From Frigidibacter sp. RF13 (GTDB taxonomy: Bacteria > Pseudomonadota > Alphaproteobacteria > Rhodobacterales > Rhodobacteraceae), in the NCBI RefSeq assembly GCF_026626305.1, contig NZ_JAPNUE010000004.1, forward strand, positions 186,001 through 250,000: a DNA stretch of 64,000 bases. Direction: 5' to 3'. Of the stretch, positions 52,850 to 63,950 are shown piece by piece (the stretch's first letter is position 1; each line of letters opens with the position of its first letter). The notes below the pieces were generated by a model. That model made no database searches. It was not told the DNA's origin and saw only the letters and a program-made list of their open reading frames with translations. A program made the translations under genes and the position numbers.

Positions 52850-54250
52850 ATGATTCCGGTCACAGGCTACAAGGGCCAGCGCGTTGCGGTGCTGGGGCTC
52901 GGCCGGTCCGGCCTCGCCACAGCGCGCGCGCTTCAGGCGGGCGGGGCCGAGCCGCTTCTGTGGGACGATGCGCCCGAAGCGCGGGCGAAGGCCGAAGCGG
53001 AGGGGTTTGCGCTGACCGACCTGACGCGCGATGCCGCCTGGCCGGGGCTTGCGCTTCTCGTCACTTCGCCGGGCATCCCGCATCTCTACCCTCATCCCAA
53101 CCGCCATATCGCCCGCGCGCTGGCCGAGGGCGTGCCGGTCGACAATGACATCGGGCTTTTCTTCCGCTCCTGGGCGACGGCGGACTGGGACCGGTTCGAT
53201 CAGGCGCCGAAAGTCGTGGCCGTGACCGGATCGAACGGCAAGTCGACAACGACCGCGCTTGTCCACCATATCCTCATGGTCGCCGGACGGCCGACGCAGA
53301 TGGCGGGCAATATCGGCAAGGGTGTCCTGTCGATCGACCCGGCGCAGGATGGCGAGGTGGTGGTGCTGGAGCTTTCCTCCTACCAGACCGAGCTTGCCCG
53401 CGCGCTGACCCCCGATATCGCGATCTTCACCAATCTCTCGCCCGACCATCTCGACCGCCACGGCGGTAAGGGCGGCTATTTCTCCGCCAAGGCCCGGCTC
53501 TTCACGCAAGGCGGCCCAGACCGCGCCGTGATCGGCGTCGACGAGGTGGAAGGCGCGTTTCTGGCCAACCAGCTGTCGGCCGGCATGGCCGACGACCGGG
53601 TGATCCGCATCTCCTCGGGCCAGAAGCTCGAAGGCGTGGGCTGGACTGTCTTTGCTCGCAAAGGCTTTCTCGCCGAATGGCGTAAAGGTCGGCAAGTCGC
53701 ATCGATAGACCTGAGGGATATCAGGGGCTTACTCGGCGCCCACAACCACCAGAACGCCTGCGCCGCCTATGCGGCGGCGCGCGCGTTGGGCGTCGCGCCA
53801 AAGCTGATTGAACAGGCGTTCCGCAGCTTCGAGGGCTTGCCGCACCGCAGCCAGATCGTGGGCGAGAGGGGCGGGGTGCGGTTTGTGAATGACAGCAAGG
53901 CCACCAATGTCGACAGCGCCGCAAAGGCCCTGCAGGCGTTTGAAAAGATCCGCTGGATCGCGGGCGGCCTTGGCAAGGAAGGTGGCATCGCCGGGCTGAA
54001 ACCGTACCTTGGATCGGTGGTGAAGGCCTATCTCATCGGCCATTCGGCGCGCGATTTCGCGCTGGAACTGGGCGAAACGCCGCACGAGATCTGCGAAACG
54101 ATGGAGCGCGCCGTCGCCCGCGCAGCTGAGGAGGCCGAGGCGGGCGAAACGGTGCTTCTCGCCCCCGCCGCAGCCTCCTTCGATCAATATTCGAACTTCG
54201 AGAAGCGCGGCGAGGATTTCACCGCTCGTGTGCGCGCGCTGATCAGCTAG
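52850..54250 (+). CDS. murD: UDP-N-acetylmuramoyl-L-alanine-D-glutamate ligase
   Basis: 466 residues. Adds D-Glu to UDP-MurNAc-L-Ala. [20 protein letters not shown]-terminal Rossmann-like part, [23 protein letters not shown] loop, [14 protein letters not shown] metal/carbamylated-Lys region and [17 protein letters not shown] in the third domain. GGAGGGCGGCG precedes the ATG. It opens the dcw segment here, but mraY and murF, its usual upstream neighbours, are absent; the cupin and LysR genes precede it. Confidence 0.96.
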   Translation: MIPVTGYKGQRVAVLGLGRSGLATARALQAGGAEPLLWDDAPEARAKAEAEGFALTDLTRDAAWPGLALLVTSPGIPHLYPHPNRHIARALAEGVPVDNDIGLFFRSWATADWDRFDQAPKVVAVTGSNGKSTTTALVHHILMVAGRPTQMAGNIGKGVLSIDPAQDGEVVVLELSSYQTELARALTPDIAIFTNLSPDHLDRHGGKGGYFSAKARLFTQGGPDRAVIGVDEVEGAFLANQLSAGMADDRVIRISSGQKLEGVGWTVFARKGFLAEWRKGRQVASIDLRDIRGLLGAHNHQNACAAYAAARALGVAPKLIEQAFRSFEGLPHRSQIVGERGGVRFVNDSKATNVDSAAKALQAFEKIRWIAGGLGKEGGIAGLKPYLGSVVKAYLIGHSARDFALELGETPHEICETMERAVARAAEEAEAGETVLLAPAAASFDQYSNFEKRGEDFTARVRALIS

Positions 54251-54292
54251 ACAGCCCGCGGGCCAACGAACGGACTTTTTGGGGAGGTCGAT

Positions 54293-54766
54293 ATGGAAGG
54301 CAGATGCACTTGCGGCGCCGTCACCTACCGGCTTCTCGACAGGCCGATGTTCGTCAACTGCTGCCACTGCACCTGGTGCCAGCGGGAAACCGGCACTGCC
54401 TTCGCCCTTAATGCCATCATCGAAACCGACCGCATCGAGTTTTCGGGGCCGGTCGAATATGTGATGACGCCCTCGGCCTCGGGGCAGGGGCAGGAAATTC
54501 TGCGCTGCAAGGCATGCCGGGTCGCGATCCTCAGCCATTATGCCGGAGCGAAGCGCCTCGCATCCTTCGTCCGGGTCGGCACGCTCGACGATCCCGGCGA
54601 ATGCCCGCCGGGTGCCCATATCTTTACCTCGACGAAGCTTCCCTGGGTCGTCCTCGACCCCAAAGCCCCAGCCTTCGAGGAATATTACGATATGTCCACC
54701 CTCTGGACCGCAGATGCTCTGGCGCGCCGAGCTGCGATTAAAGAAAGGGCGGCGGCTGGTCGCTGA
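54293..54766 (+). CDS. GFA-family (glutathione-dependent formaldehyde-activating like) protein
   Basis: 157 residues. Zn-binding cysteines in RCTCGAVTYR and CCHCTWCQRETGTAF, plus CKACRVAILSH, form the mixed Cys sites of the Gfa/CENP-V fold; STKLPWVVLD is a typical C-terminal strand. Function is unknown; members are often linked to small-molecule detoxification. GGGGAGGTCGAT is the ribosome site. Its place between murD and ftsW is unusual. Confidence 0.88.
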   Translation: MEGRCTCGAVTYRLLDRPMFVNCCHCTWCQRETGTAFALNAIIETDRIEFSGPVEYVMTPSASGQGQEILRCKACRVAILSHYAGAKRLASFVRVGTLDDPGECPPGAHIFTSTKLPWVVLDPKAPAFEEYYDMSTLWTADALARRAAIKERAAAGR

Positions 54767-54859
54767 CGCCGGGTTTTCCCTTTCAAATCACAAGATTTGC
54801 CGCTAGTTTGAGGTCGAGACCCGGAAAACGGGCGAGGCACAGGCAGTGAGAGCGGTCAG

Positions 54860-56026
54860 ATGACGGAAATGGTGTTCGGCACCGCGCCTTCGCGCGCGGG
54901 CGATCCGGTGCTTCCACGTTGGTGGCGGACAATCGACCGGGTGACGCTCGGTCTTGTCTTCGCGCTCTTCGGGGTGGGGCTGCTTCTGGGCCTCGCGGCC
55001 TCGGTGCCGCTCGCCGAAAAGAACGATCTGCCGCCCTACTATTACGTGACCCGTCAGGTCTTCTTCGGCGGGATGGCGCTTGCGGCGATGATCGGCTGTT
55101 CGATGCTGCCCGTCGCCCTCGTCCGCCGTCTCGGCGTCCTCGGCTTCGTGGCCTCGTTCATCGCCCTTTTGTTCCTGCCGGTCCTCGGCACGGATTTCGG
55201 CAAGGGCGCGATCCGCTGGTATTCTCTGGGCTTTGCCTCCTTCCAGCCGTCGGAATTCCTGAAGCCCGGCTTCGTCATTCTTTGCGCCTGGCTGATGGCG
55301 GCGGCGCAGGATCTGGGCGGCCCGCCCGGGCGGCTTTATTCCTTCCTCGTGGCCTCTGCCGTGGTGATCCTCCTGGCGCTCCAGCCCGATTTCGGCCAGG
55401 CCTGCCTCGTCCTCTTCGCCTGGGGGGTGATGTATTTCGTCGGCGGCGCACCGATCATCCTTCTGATGCTCGTGGGCGGGCTTGTCGTCGGCGGCGGCAT
55501 CACCGCCTATTCTGCGTCTGAACATTTCGCCCGCCGGATCAACGGCTTCCTCTCGACCGAGATCGACCCGCGCACCCAGATCGGCTATGCGACCAACGCC
55601 ATTCAGGAAGGCGGCTTCTTCGGCGTCGGCGTGGGGCAGGGGACGGTAAAATGGACGCTGCCCGATGCCCATACCGATTTCATCATCGCGGTCGCCGCCG
55701 AGGAGTTCGGCCTGATCCTCGTGGGCCTCATCATCGCGCTTTACATGGCAATCACCGTGCGCTCGCTCATCCGGCTGATGCGTGAGCGTGACCCGTTCAC
55801 CCGCCTCGCGGGCACCGGCCTTGCCTGCGCCTTCGGGGTTCAGGCGCTGATCAACATGGGTGTCGCCGTCCGGCTTCTGCCCGCCAAGGGCATGACCTTG
55901 CCCTTCGTCTCCTACGGCGGCTCGTCCGTCATCGCCTCGGGCATCGCCGTCGGCATGCTACTGGCGCTCACGCGCCGCCGCCCGCAGGGCCGGATCGCCG
56001 AGATCCTCTTGAAACGGGGCCGGTGA
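54860..56026 (+). CDS. ftsW: Lipid II polymerase/flippase-family division protein FtsW
   Basis: 388 residues, about ten membrane helices (SEDS family). [20 protein letters not shown] carries the SEDS signature and the catalytic-region Gln-Pro-Ser-Glu; [20 protein letters not shown] and [13 protein letters not shown] are further hallmarks. It polymerises septal peptidoglycan with FtsI. It is followed by murG with a TGATG overlap. Confidence 0.95.
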   Translation: MTEMVFGTAPSRAGDPVLPRWWRTIDRVTLGLVFALFGVGLLLGLAASVPLAEKNDLPPYYYVTRQVFFGGMALAAMIGCSMLPVALVRRLGVLGFVASFIALLFLPVLGTDFGKGAIRWYSLGFASFQPSEFLKPGFVILCAWLMAAAQDLGGPPGRLYSFLVASAVVILLALQPDFGQACLVLFAWGVMYFVGGAPIILLMLVGGLVVGGGITAYSASEHFARRINGFLSTEIDPRTQIGYATNAIQEGGFFGVGVGQGTVKWTLPDAHTDFIIAVAAEEFGLILVGLIIALYMAITVRSLIRLMRERDPFTRLAGTGLACAFGVQALINMGVAVRLLPAKGMTLPFVSYGGSSVIASGIAVGMLLALTRRRPQGRIAEILLKRGR

Positions 56027-57150
56027 TGGCGGGCAAGCGCGAAAAACCACCGCTCCTGCTGATCGCGGCGGGCGGGACGGGCGGGCATATGTTCCCCGCC
56101 CAGGCTTTGGCCGAAGAAATGCTGAAGCGCGGCTGGCGCGTGCGGCTGTCGACCGACCCGCGCGGCGCGCGCTACACCGGCGGTTTCCCGCAGGCGGTCG
56201 AGGTCCGGCAAGTGCCGTCGGCCACCTTCGCGCGCGGCGGCATCGCCGCGAAACTCATGGTGCCCTTGCGCATTGCCACGGGCGTGGCGCAGGTTCTCTG
56301 GCAATCGCTTCTCGACCGGCCGAAGGTTGTGGTGGGCTTCGGCGGCTACCCGTCGATCCCGGCGATCAGCGCCGCCGTGATCCTGCGCCTGCCGCGCATG
56401 ATCCATGAACAGAACGGCGTCCTTGGCCGGGTCAATCAGGCCTTCGCCACAAGGGTCGAGGTGGTGGCCTGCGGCACCTGGCCCACCCAACTGCCCGAGG
56501 GCGCCTTCGGCCGCCAGGTCGGCAATCCGGTGCGTCAGGCGGTGGCCGACCGGGCAGGCGCCCCCTATATCCCGCCGGGCGACTATCCGATGAGCCTTGT
56601 GGTCTTCGGCGGCAGCCAGGGCGCGCGCATCATCTCCGACACCGTGCCCGCCGCTGTCGCCAAACTGCCCGAGGCGCTGCGCCGCAACATCCGCGTCGCC
56701 CATCAGGCCCGCGACGAGGATCGCGCCGCGGTCGAGGCGACCTATGCCGCCGCGGGCCTCCGGGCCGAGATCGCGCCCTTCTTTCCCGACATGCCGCGCC
56801 GCATGGCCGAGGCGCAGTTGGTGATCTGCCGCTCCGGCGCCTCTTCGGTCGCGGACCTCGCGATGATCGGCCGCCCCTCGATCCTCATCCCGCTCGCCGC
56901 CGCGATCCGCGACGAACAGACCGCCAACGCCCGTGGCCTCGTCTCGGCGGGCGCCGCGATCCTCATCCCCGAATCCCGGCTTGACTCCACCATGCTCGCG
57001 GGCCACATCGCCTCGGTCCTCGAAGACCCGGTCGCCGCCACCGCCATGGCCCATGCCGCCCTGACCCAGGCCGTCCCGGACGCAACCGTCAAACTCGCGG
57101 CCCTTGTCGAGGCGCTGGCCGCCCCCAAACCCCGGACCGAACCGCAATGA
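56026..57150 (+). CDS. murG: UDP-GlcNAc:lipid I GlcNAc transferase
   Basis: 374 residues. Transfers GlcNAc to undecaprenyl-PP-MurNAc-pentapeptide (lipid I) to make lipid [23 protein letters not shown]-terminal glycine loop, [31 protein letters not shown], and [15 protein letters not shown] are typical. ATG at 56026 (TGATG overlap with ftsW) is preferred over GTG at 56023. Confidence 0.96.
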   Translation: MAGKREKPPLLLIAAGGTGGHMFPAQALAEEMLKRGWRVRLSTDPRGARYTGGFPQAVEVRQVPSATFARGGIAAKLMVPLRIATGVAQVLWQSLLDRPKVVVGFGGYPSIPAISAAVILRLPRMIHEQNGVLGRVNQAFATRVEVVACGTWPTQLPEGAFGRQVGNPVRQAVADRAGAPYIPPGDYPMSLVVFGGSQGARIISDTVPAAVAKLPEALRRNIRVAHQARDEDRAAVEATYAAAGLRAEIAPFFPDMPRRMAEAQLVICRSGASSVADLAMIGRPSILIPLAAAIRDEQTANARGLVSAGAAILIPESRLDSTMLAGHIASVLEDPVAATAMAHAALTQAVPDATVKLAALVEALAAPKPRTEPQ

Positions 57151-58562
57151 ACGCCGCCACCAAACTGCCGCTCGAACTTGGCCCCATCCATTTCGTCGGC
57201 ATCGGCGGCATCGGCATGTCGGGCATCGCCGAGGTGCTGCTGACGCTCGGCTACCGCGTGCAGGGATCGGACGCCAAGGCCTCCAGGATCACCGACCGGC
57301 TGGTTAAACTGGGCGCGACCTTCTTCGAAGGCCAGCGCGCCGAGAATATCGGCGCGGCCGAGGTCGTGGTCATCTCTTCGGCCATCAAGAAGGGCAACCC
57401 GGAACTGGAAGAGGCCCGCCGCTGTGGCCTGCCGGTCGTCCGCCGGGCCGAGATGCTCGCCGAACTGATGCGCATGCGCTCGAACGTCGCCATCGCCGGC
57501 ACCCACGGCAAGACCACGACCACGACGATGGTCGCCACGCTTCTCGACAAGGGCGGGTTCGATCCGACCGTGATCAACGGCGGGATCATCCATGCCTATG
57601 GCTCGAACGCCCGCGCCGGGGCAGGGGAATGGATGGTGGTCGAGGCCGACGAGAGCGACGGCAGCTTCAACCGCCTGCCCGCGACGATAGCCATCGTCAC
57701 GAACATCGACCCCGAACATATGGAACACTGGGGCACGATCGACGCGCTGCGTAAGGGCTTCTACGACTTCGTCTCGAACATCCCCTTCTACGGCGTCGCA
57801 GTCTGCTGCACCGACCACCCCGAGGTTCAGGCACTGGTCGGGCGCGTGACTGACCGCCGCATCGTGACCTTCGGCTTCAATGCCCAGGCCGATGTCCGCG
57901 CCGTGAACCTGACGTTCGATGATGGCAAGGCCTGCTTCGATGTCCTGCTGCAAGGCGAGGAAGAAGGTTCGAAAATCGAAAGTTGCATGCTGCCCATGCC
58001 CGGCGACCACAATGTCTCGAACGCGCTTGCCGCCATCGCTGTCGCCCGCCACCTGGGTATGAAGAAGGACGAGATCCGCGCGGCCCTCGCGGCCTTCGGC
58101 GGGGTGAACCGCCGCTTCACCAAGGTTGGCGAAGTGTTGGGCGGCGTCACCATCATCGACGATTACGGCCACCACCCGGTCGAGATCGCGGCCGTCCTCC
58201 GCGCCGCGCGACAGGCCACGAAGGGCCGGGTGATCGCCATCCACCAGCCGCACCGCTACACGCGCCTCTCAAACCTCTTCGAAGACTTCTGCACCTGCTT
58301 CAACGAGGCGGATGTAGTGGCCATCGCCGATGTCTACGCGGCGGGCGAAGACCCGATCCCTGGCGCCTCGCGCGACGATCTGGTCAACGGCCTCATCGCC
58401 CACGGTCACCGCCATGCAAGCAGCATTTCCGGCGAGGAGGAGCTGGCCCAGCTTGTCCGCGACCATGCGAGCCCCGGCGATATGGTCGTCTGCCTCGGTG
58501 CGGGCACGATCTCGGCCTGGGCCAACAACCTGCCGGCGCGTCTGGCGGAGAAGGCTGCTTGA
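57147..58562 (+). CDS. murC: UDP-N-acetylmuramate-L-alanine ligase
   Basis: 471 residues. Adds L-Ala to UDP-MurNAc. [20 protein letters not shown] nucleotide-sugar binding, [19 protein letters not shown] loop, [11 protein letters not shown] metal region and [17 protein letters not shown] in the third domain. ATGA overlap with murG shows translational coupling. Confidence 0.97.
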   Translation: MNAATKLPLELGPIHFVGIGGIGMSGIAEVLLTLGYRVQGSDAKASRITDRLVKLGATFFEGQRAENIGAAEVVVISSAIKKGNPELEEARRCGLPVVRRAEMLAELMRMRSNVAIAGTHGKTTTTTMVATLLDKGGFDPTVINGGIIHAYGSNARAGAGEWMVVEADESDGSFNRLPATIAIVTNIDPEHMEHWGTIDALRKGFYDFVSNIPFYGVAVCCTDHPEVQALVGRVTDRRIVTFGFNAQADVRAVNLTFDDGKACFDVLLQGEEEGSKIESCMLPMPGDHNVSNALAAIAVARHLGMKKDEIRAALAAFGGVNRRFTKVGEVLGGVTIIDDYGHHPVEIAAVLRAARQATKGRVIAIHQPHRYTRLSNLFEDFCTCFNEADVVAIADVYAAGEDPIPGASRDDLVNGLIAHGHRHASSISGEEELAQLVRDHASPGDMVVCLGAGTISAWANNLPARLAEKAA

Positions 58563-58590
58563 CCGGCGCCGCCCGGCAGAGAGGCGCGCG

Positions 58591-58848
58591 ATGAGCCAAT
58601 CGCTCCTCGCGGCCTTCCTCTGGGTCCTCGCCGCGACCGTCACCGCGCTTTTGCCGATGCGCCGCCAGTTCCCGCCGGGGATCACGCTTCTGATCCTCGC
58701 CCCCCTCATCCTGATCTGGATCGGTATCGACCACGGCGCCATCCCCGCGCTCCTCGGCCTTGCCGGGTTTTTCTCGATGTTCCGCCGACCGCTCCTCTAT
58801 TTCGCCCGCAAGGCGCTGGGGCGGCCAACGGGGGAGGGGCGGGAGTGA
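58591..58848 (+). CDS. DUF2484 membrane protein, first copy
   Basis: 85 residues with three hydrophobic helices (SLLAAFLWVLAATVTALL, GITLLILAPLILIWIGID, ALLGLAGFFSMFRRP). Family members occur between murC and murB in Rhodobacteraceae and are often misnamed as Mur ligases. Function unknown. It overlaps the second copy by GTGA. Confidence 0.85.
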   Translation: MSQSLLAAFLWVLAATVTALLPMRRQFPPGITLLILAPLILIWIGIDHGAIPALLGLAGFFSMFRRPLLYFARKALGRPTGEGRE

Positions 58849-59093
58849 ACTGGTCCCTCGGTGCCGCCCTTCTCTGGATCGTCACCGCCTGTTTCATCGG
58901 CGCGCTCCCCTCGCGCGACTACCACTGGCGCGCCGCCTACAAGCTCATCGCCGTCGGCATCCCGATCCTCGGTTGGGTGACCTGGTCGAACGGCCCCATC
59001 CTTGGCCTGATCCTCCTCGCCGCCGCCGCCTCGATCCTGCGCTGGCCGCTGATCTATCTCTGGCGCTGGGTGCGGCGGAAGGTGGCGGGGTAG
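58845..59093 (+). CDS. DUF2484 membrane protein, second copy
   Basis: 82 residues, GTG start overlapping the preceding stop. Three hydrophobic stretches ([48 protein letters not shown]). Same plan as the upstream gene, likely an old tandem duplication. Position in the dcw cluster suggests, but does not show, a role in envelope growth. Confidence 0.85.
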   Translation: MNWSLGAALLWIVTACFIGALPSRDYHWRAAYKLIAVGIPILGWVTWSNGPILGLILLAAAASILRWPLIYLWRWVRRKVAG

Positions 59094-59167
59094 GGCCACT
59101 CCGCGCATCCGCCTGTTCCCTTGTCCAGTTAACCTCTTTGCAAGGAATGTCGGGACGGATGCCATAC

Positions 59168-59184
59168 GCTTGCGGGACGCAAGC
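59168..59184. promoter_or_regulatory. Hairpin in the murB leader
   Basis: GCTTGCG-GGA-CGCAAGC forms a perfect 7-pair stem. It is flanked by the direct repeat ATGCCATAC on both sides (59160 and 59191 region). The 193 bases between the DUF2484 gene and murB hold no gene and may contain a promoter or leader element. Confidence 0.4.
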
Positions 59185-59286
59185 CCGACGCATGCCATAC
59201 CGCAATATCCGGCGAAAACAACGGCTTGCGGCGCCACTCGCCGTCGCCCTTGCGCCCCGGCCCCGATCCCGGCTACTGACGGCACC

Positions 59287-60219
59287 ATGGTGCTTTCTCT
59301 CCCTCCCGTCCGGGGCACGCTGACCCCCGACCGGCCCTTGGCCGATCTGACCTGGCTGCGCGTGGGCGGTCCGGCGGACTGGCTGTTCCAGCCGGCCGAC
59401 GCGGATGACCTCGCCGCCTTCCTCGCCGCCCTCGACCCCGCCGTGCCAGTCTTTCCGATGGGGGTGGGTTCGAACCTCATCGTCCGCGATGGCGGTCTGC
59501 GGGCCGTGGTGATCCGCCTCGGACGCGGCTTCAATGCCATTGAAATCGTTGGGCAAAATGTCACCGCAGGCGCTGCCGCGCTCGACGCCCATGTCGCCCG
59601 CAGGACCGCCGAGGCCGGGGTGGACCTGACCTTCCTGCGCACCATTCCGGGCTCCATCGGCGGGGCGGTCAGGATGAATGCGGGCTGCTATGGCTCCTAT
59701 GTCGCCGATCATCTGATCTCGGCCGAGGCCGTCTTGCGCGACGGGACCAAGCTCCTGTTATCAAGGGAGGATCTGCACTTTTCCTATCGCCAGTCCGTCT
59801 TGCCCGAAGGCGCTGTCATCACCTCCGCCACCTTCGAAGGCGCGCTTGCCGACCCTGCGGAACTGGCCGAAAGGATGGAAGACCAGCTCGCCAAACGCGA
59901 CGCCTCGCAGCCGACCAAGGACCGTTCCGCCGGTTCCACTTTCCGCAATCCGGCAGGCTTTTCCTCGACCGGCCGGGCGGACGATGTCCATGACCTCAAG
60001 GCCTGGAAGCTGATCGCCGACGCCGGCATGCGCGGCGCGCGGAAGGGTGGGGCGCAGATGAGCGAGATGCATGCGAACTTCCTTCTGAACGCGGGCGGGG
60101 CGACCGCCGCCGATCTGGAAGGTTTGGGCGAAGAGGTCAGAAAAAGGGTTTTCCAAACCGCCGGAATATGGCTAGAGTGGGAAATCATGCGCGTCGGCGA
60201 ACCGGCGGCGGATAAGTGA
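59287..60219 (+). CDS. murB: UDP-N-acetylenolpyruvoylglucosamine reductase
   Basis: 310 residues, type I MurB. Reduces UDP-GlcNAc-enolpyruvate with FAD and [63 protein letters not shown] and [14 protein letters not shown] (catalytic Ser) are present. ATG at 59287 has a weak ribosome site, and the frame is open to 59170, but residues upstream do not look like MurB. Confidence 0.95.
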   Translation: MVLSLPPVRGTLTPDRPLADLTWLRVGGPADWLFQPADADDLAAFLAALDPAVPVFPMGVGSNLIVRDGGLRAVVIRLGRGFNAIEIVGQNVTAGAAALDAHVARRTAEAGVDLTFLRTIPGSIGGAVRMNAGCYGSYVADHLISAEAVLRDGTKLLLSREDLHFSYRQSVLPEGAVITSATFEGALADPAELAERMEDQLAKRDASQPTKDRSAGSTFRNPAGFSSTGRADDVHDLKAWKLIADAGMRGARKGGAQMSEMHANFLLNAGGATAADLEGLGEEVRKRVFQTAGIWLEWEIMRVGEPAADK

Positions 60220-60237
60220 ACAAAAGCAAACACTAAT

Positions 60238-60277
60238 CCTGGGGATAATTCCCAGGCAACAGGGGCGAAAAAGCCCC
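60238..60277 (+). promoter_or_regulatory. Two stem-loops in the ddl leader
   Basis: CCTGGG-GATAATT-CCCAGG (60238-60256) and GGGGC-GAAAAA-GCCCC (60262-60277) lie in the 70 bases between murB and ddl. Without T-runs they look like processing or attenuator structures rather than terminators. Confidence 0.4.
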
Positions 60278-60289
60278 GGAAACAGGCAG

Positions 60290-61213
60290 ATGGCGGGCAG
60301 GTCGAGCAGGCAAGCCCCCAAAGTGGCGGTACTGATGGGTGGCCTTTCCGCGGAGCGGGAGGTCTCTCTGAGTTCGGGGCGCGGTTGCGCCCGCGCCCTT
60401 CGGGAGGCGGGATATGAGGTGGTCGAGGTCGATGCCGGCCGCGACCTTGCCGCGCGCCTTGCCGAGATCAGGCCGGACGTCTGTTTCAATGCGCTTCACG
60501 GCCGCTGGGGCGAGGATGGCGCGGTGCAGGGTCTGCTGGAATGGATGGGCGTGCGCTACACCCATTCCGGCGTGCTTGCCTCCGCCCTTGCCATGGACAA
60601 GGCCCGCTCAAAGGAAATCTTTCGCGCTGAAGGCCTTCCGGTCGTCGATAGTGTGGTCGCCCCGACGGTCGAAGTTCAGGCACGCCACGTGATGGCACCG
60701 CCCTATGTGGTAAAGCCCAACAACGAAGGCTCTTCGGTCGGCGTTTACATCGTTCAGGAAAGCGCCAATGGCCCGCCGGTCCTGGCGCCCGACATGCCCG
60801 CCGAGGTGATGGTCGAAACCTATGTGCGGGGGCGCGAGCTGACCTGTTCGGTGCTGGGCGACCGGGCGCTGTGCGTGACCGAGATCGTGACCGACGGCTG
60901 GTATGACTATCACGCAAAATATGCCCCGGGCGGTTCGCGGCATGTCTGCCCGGCCGATCTGCCGGAAGAGATCGCGAAGGCCTGTCAGGACTATGCCTTG
61001 CACGCCCATCGCGCCATCGGATGCCGGGGGCTCTCGCGTACCGATTTCCGCTGGGACGATACGAAGGGTCTGGCTGGCCTTTTCCTTCTGGAGATCAACA
61101 CCCAGCCCGGCATGACGCCCACGTCGCTGTCGCCCGAACAGGCGGCAGCGGAAGGCATGAGTTTCGCGCAGCTCTGCGCTTGGCTGGTGGAGGATGCCTC
61201 ATGCCCCCGCTGA
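60290..61213 (+). CDS. ddl: D-alanine-D-alanine ligase
   Basis: 307 residues, ATP-grasp. [21 protein letters not shown]-terminal motif, [38 protein letters not shown], and [20 protein letters not shown] with Mg ligands. Makes D-Ala-D-Ala for the peptidoglycan stem. Ends 13 bases inside ftsQ. Confidence 0.96.
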   Translation: MAGRSSRQAPKVAVLMGGLSAEREVSLSSGRGCARALREAGYEVVEVDAGRDLAARLAEIRPDVCFNALHGRWGEDGAVQGLLEWMGVRYTHSGVLASALAMDKARSKEIFRAEGLPVVDSVVAPTVEVQARHVMAPPYVVKPNNEGSSVGVYIVQESANGPPVLAPDMPAEVMVETYVRGRELTCSVLGDRALCVTEIVTDGWYDYHAKYAPGGSRHVCPADLPEEIAKACQDYALHAHRAIGCRGLSRTDFRWDDTKGLAGLFLLEINTQPGMTPTSLSPEQAAAEGMSFAQLCAWLVEDASCPR

Positions 61214-62586
61214 TGGCTGGAGAGCGCCCCGTCTGGCACCGCCGCGCCGGCGCGCAACGGCCCGAGCCGCCGATCACGGCCCACCCCGCTCGGCGGGAGC
61301 CGCCCGTGCGCATGCCGGTCGAGGACAGAAGTTGGGCGCCGGCGGGCGAAGCTCCGTTCGCGGCCGGGGTTCAGCAACCGCTTGCGGCGGTGACGGAGTT
61401 CGGTTCAGCGGAGTTCGACCTTTTCGATCAGGATATCGCGCCGCGCGATGCGGCGGACGACGCGTTCGACGCCATGGACTACGAGCCTGATGAGGCCACG
61501 GCGCGCGACGCGTACAGGCCTGTCTTCGCCACCTCGCGGCGGGCGGAAGCGGCGGTCGGCAAGTTCGAAGAAGATGATATCGCCGGATATGAACGCGCCG
61601 CCGCGGCGATTGCGCGGGCGAGCGACATCCTGAAACGTCCTGTGGCTGCGATGCCGTCGCGGCGCGCCGAGGCGGCGCCGGTGCGGACGGCCGTCCGGCG
61701 CTCTGATCGGCGGATGGAGCAGGGTGAGCGGCGCGACCCGGCGCCGTCGCGTCTGGCCTACCGGATGGACCGGCTGTGGCTGACGCCGCTTTTCCGCCGC
61801 TTCATGCGCTATGGTGTGCCGGTTCTGACAGTCGCTCTGGCGGCCGGGATCTACCTCGGCGACGCAGACCGGCGGGCGGCAATCGGCGCGAGTTTCGCGA
61901 GCCTGCGGTCGCAGATCGAAAACCGCCCCGAGTTCATGGTCAAGCTCATGTCGATCGACGGAGCCTCCGTTCCGGTCGCGAACGCGGTGCGGGCGATGGT
62001 GACGGAGCCGCTGCCCACCTCCTCCTTCCGGCTGGATCTTGAAGCGATGCGCGCCGCGATCGAACAGGTAGACGCCGTCGAAAGTGCGACAGTCAAGCTG
62101 AAGCCCGGCGGCGTGCTTGCCGTCGATATCCGCGAGCGCAAGCCCGCCGTCCTGTGGCGCACCGAAGCCTCGCTCGAAATGCTCGATGCGACCGGGCATC
62201 GCGTGGCGACCTTGAAGACGCGCGGCGCGCGGGCTGATCTGCCGGTCATTGCAGGCGTAGGCGCCGAGGAACGGGTGCCCGAGGCACTGAACATCCTTGC
62301 CGCCGCCCGGCCGGTCCTGCCGCGTGTGCGCGGACTGGTGCGGGTCGGCGACCGGCGCTGGGATCTGGTGCTGGACCGGGGCCAGCGGCTGATGCTGCCC
62401 GAGACCGGCGCGGTCGAGGCGGTGGAGCGGGTGATGGCGCTTGATACGGCGGAAGAGATGCTCGCGCGCGACCTCGTGACGGTTGATCTGCGCAATCCGA
62501 ACAGGCCGACCGTGAGGCTCGGGCCTCAGGCGGTTGAGACAATGAAAACAATGGCGGCAAACGTGACGAAGGTGGCAGGACAATGA
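61201..62586 (+). CDS. ftsQ: Cell division protein FtsQ with long N-terminal extension
   Basis: 461 residues, against about 250-320 in most FtsQ proteins. The single membrane helix is at residues ~204-224 ([17 protein letters not shown]), so about 200 residues precede it; this part is rich in Ala, Arg, Pro and acidic residues and looks disordered. After it come the POTRA-like and FtsQ domains ([40 protein letters not shown]). ATG at 61201 follows GGAGG, overlapping ddl. Links the FtsBL complex to the divisome. Confidence 0.92.
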   Translation: MPPLMAGERPVWHRRAGAQRPEPPITAHPARREPPVRMPVEDRSWAPAGEAPFAAGVQQPLAAVTEFGSAEFDLFDQDIAPRDAADDAFDAMDYEPDEATARDAYRPVFATSRRAEAAVGKFEEDDIAGYERAAAAIARASDILKRPVAAMPSRRAEAAPVRTAVRRSDRRMEQGERRDPAPSRLAYRMDRLWLTPLFRRFMRYGVPVLTVALAAGIYLGDADRRAAIGASFASLRSQIENRPEFMVKLMSIDGASVPVANAVRAMVTEPLPTSSFRLDLEAMRAAIEQVDAVESATVKLKPGGVLAVDIRERKPAVLWRTEASLEMLDATGHRVATLKTRGARADLPVIAGVGAEERVPEALNILAAARPVLPRVRGLVRVGDRRWDLVLDRGQRLMLPETGAVEAVERVMALDTAEEMLARDLVTVDLRNPNRPTVRLGPQAVETMKTMAANVTKVAGQ

Positions 62587-63914
62587 CGGGGCTCTATCAG
62601 GCGCAGCGTGCAATGCGGAACATGCGGCGTGCGGCGATCCAGCGCGGGGTGGTGGCCATTCTCGATGTGGGAACGTCGAAGATCGCCTGCCTTGTCCTGA
62701 AGTTCGACGGCGATGTCGCGGCACGCGAGGACGGGCTCGGCTCGATGGCAGGGCAGTCGCAGTTCCGGGTGATCGGTGCGGCGACGACCCGGTCGCGCGG
62801 GGTCCGGTTTGGCGAGATCGACGCGATCCCCGAAACCGAACGAGCGATCCGTACCGCCGTGCAGGCCGCCCAGAAGATGGCGCAGACGCGGGTTGACCAT
62901 GTGATCGCCTGCTTCGCTGGCGCGCGGCCCCGGTCCTACGGGCTGGCGGGCGACATCACGCTGCCAGCAGGCCAGGTGAGCGAGCAGGATGTCGGCCGGG
63001 TGCTTGCCGCCTGCGACGTGCCCGATTTCGGCGAAAGCCGCGAGGTGCTGCATGCCCATCCGGTGAATTTCGCCATCGACCACCGCACGGGCATGAACGA
63101 TCCGCGCGGCCATGTCGGCAACCGGCTGGCTGCCGACATGCATCTTGTCACCATCGACACGCCTGCGGTGCAGAACCTTCTTTACTGCATCAAGCGCTGC
63201 GACCTTGAACTCGCGGGGCTTGCCTCATCGGCCTATGTCTCGGGCATCTCGGCGCTCGTCGAGGACGAGCAGGAACTGGGAGCGGCTTCGATCGATATGG
63301 GCGGCGGCTCGACCGGTATTTCGGTCTTCATCAAGAAGCACATGATCTTCACCGACGCGGTGCGTCTGGGGGGTGATCACGTCACCGCCGATATCTCCAA
63401 AGGCTTCCACGTGCCGATGTCGGTGGCCGAGCGGATCAAGACCTATCATGGCGGCGTCTTCGCCACCGGCATGGACGACCGCGAGATGATCGAGATCGGC
63501 GCCGATTGCGGCGACTGGGACAAGGATCGTCGCACCGTCAGCCGGACCGAGCTGATCGGCATCATCCGGCCGCGCGTCGAGGAGATCCTCGAAGAGGCGC
63601 GCGCGATGCTCGATGCGGCGGGCTTCGATCAGCTGCCCTCGCAGCAGATCGTGCTGACCGGGGGCGCAAGCCAGTTGCCGGGGCTCGACGGGCTCGCCGC
63701 GCGTATTCTGGGGCAGAATGTGCGCCTTGGCCGGCCCTTGCGCGTGCAGGGCCTGCCGCAGGCCGCGACGGGGCCTGCCTTCTCCTCGATCGTCGGCCTG
63801 TCGCTCTTCGCAGCACACCCGCAGGATGAATGGTGGGACTTCGAGATCCCCGCCGAACGCTACCCGGCGCGGTCGCTCCGGCGCGCGGTGAAATGGTTCC
63901 GCGACAACTGGTAA
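62583..63914 (+). CDS. ftsA: Cell division protein FtsA
   Basis: 443 residues, actin-like ATPase that anchors FtsZ to the membrane. VVAILDVGTSKIACLVLKF phosphate-1 loop begins near residue 22 after a basic 20-residue extension, GAASIDMGGGSTGISVFIKK phosphate-2, and IVLTGGASQLPGLDGLA adenosine motif. The C-terminal PARSLRRAVKWFRDNW is an amphipathic membrane-targeting helix. ATGA overlap with ftsQ. Confidence 0.96.
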   Translation: MTGLYQAQRAMRNMRRAAIQRGVVAILDVGTSKIACLVLKFDGDVAAREDGLGSMAGQSQFRVIGAATTRSRGVRFGEIDAIPETERAIRTAVQAAQKMAQTRVDHVIACFAGARPRSYGLAGDITLPAGQVSEQDVGRVLAACDVPDFGESREVLHAHPVNFAIDHRTGMNDPRGHVGNRLAADMHLVTIDTPAVQNLLYCIKRCDLELAGLASSAYVSGISALVEDEQELGAASIDMGGGSTGISVFIKKHMIFTDAVRLGGDHVTADISKGFHVPMSVAERIKTYHGGVFATGMDDREMIEIGADCGDWDKDRRTVSRTELIGIIRPRVEEILEEARAMLDAAGFDQLPSQQIVLTGGASQLPGLDGLAARILGQNVRLGRPLRVQGLPQAATGPAFSSIVGLSLFAAHPQDEWWDFEIPAERYPARSLRRAVKWFRDNW

Positions 63915-63930
63915 CCGCTAAATCCGGTAG

Positions 63931-63950
63931 GTTCGGCGAAATACCGCCGA
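63931..63950 (+). promoter_or_regulatory. Hairpin between ftsA and the expected ftsZ
   Basis: TTCGGCG-AAATAC-CGCCGAA is a perfect 7-pair stem 17 bases after the ftsA stop. The remaining 86 bases of the window hold no start codon with a ribosome site, consistent with an ftsZ promoter/leader region cut off by the window end. Confidence 0.4.
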
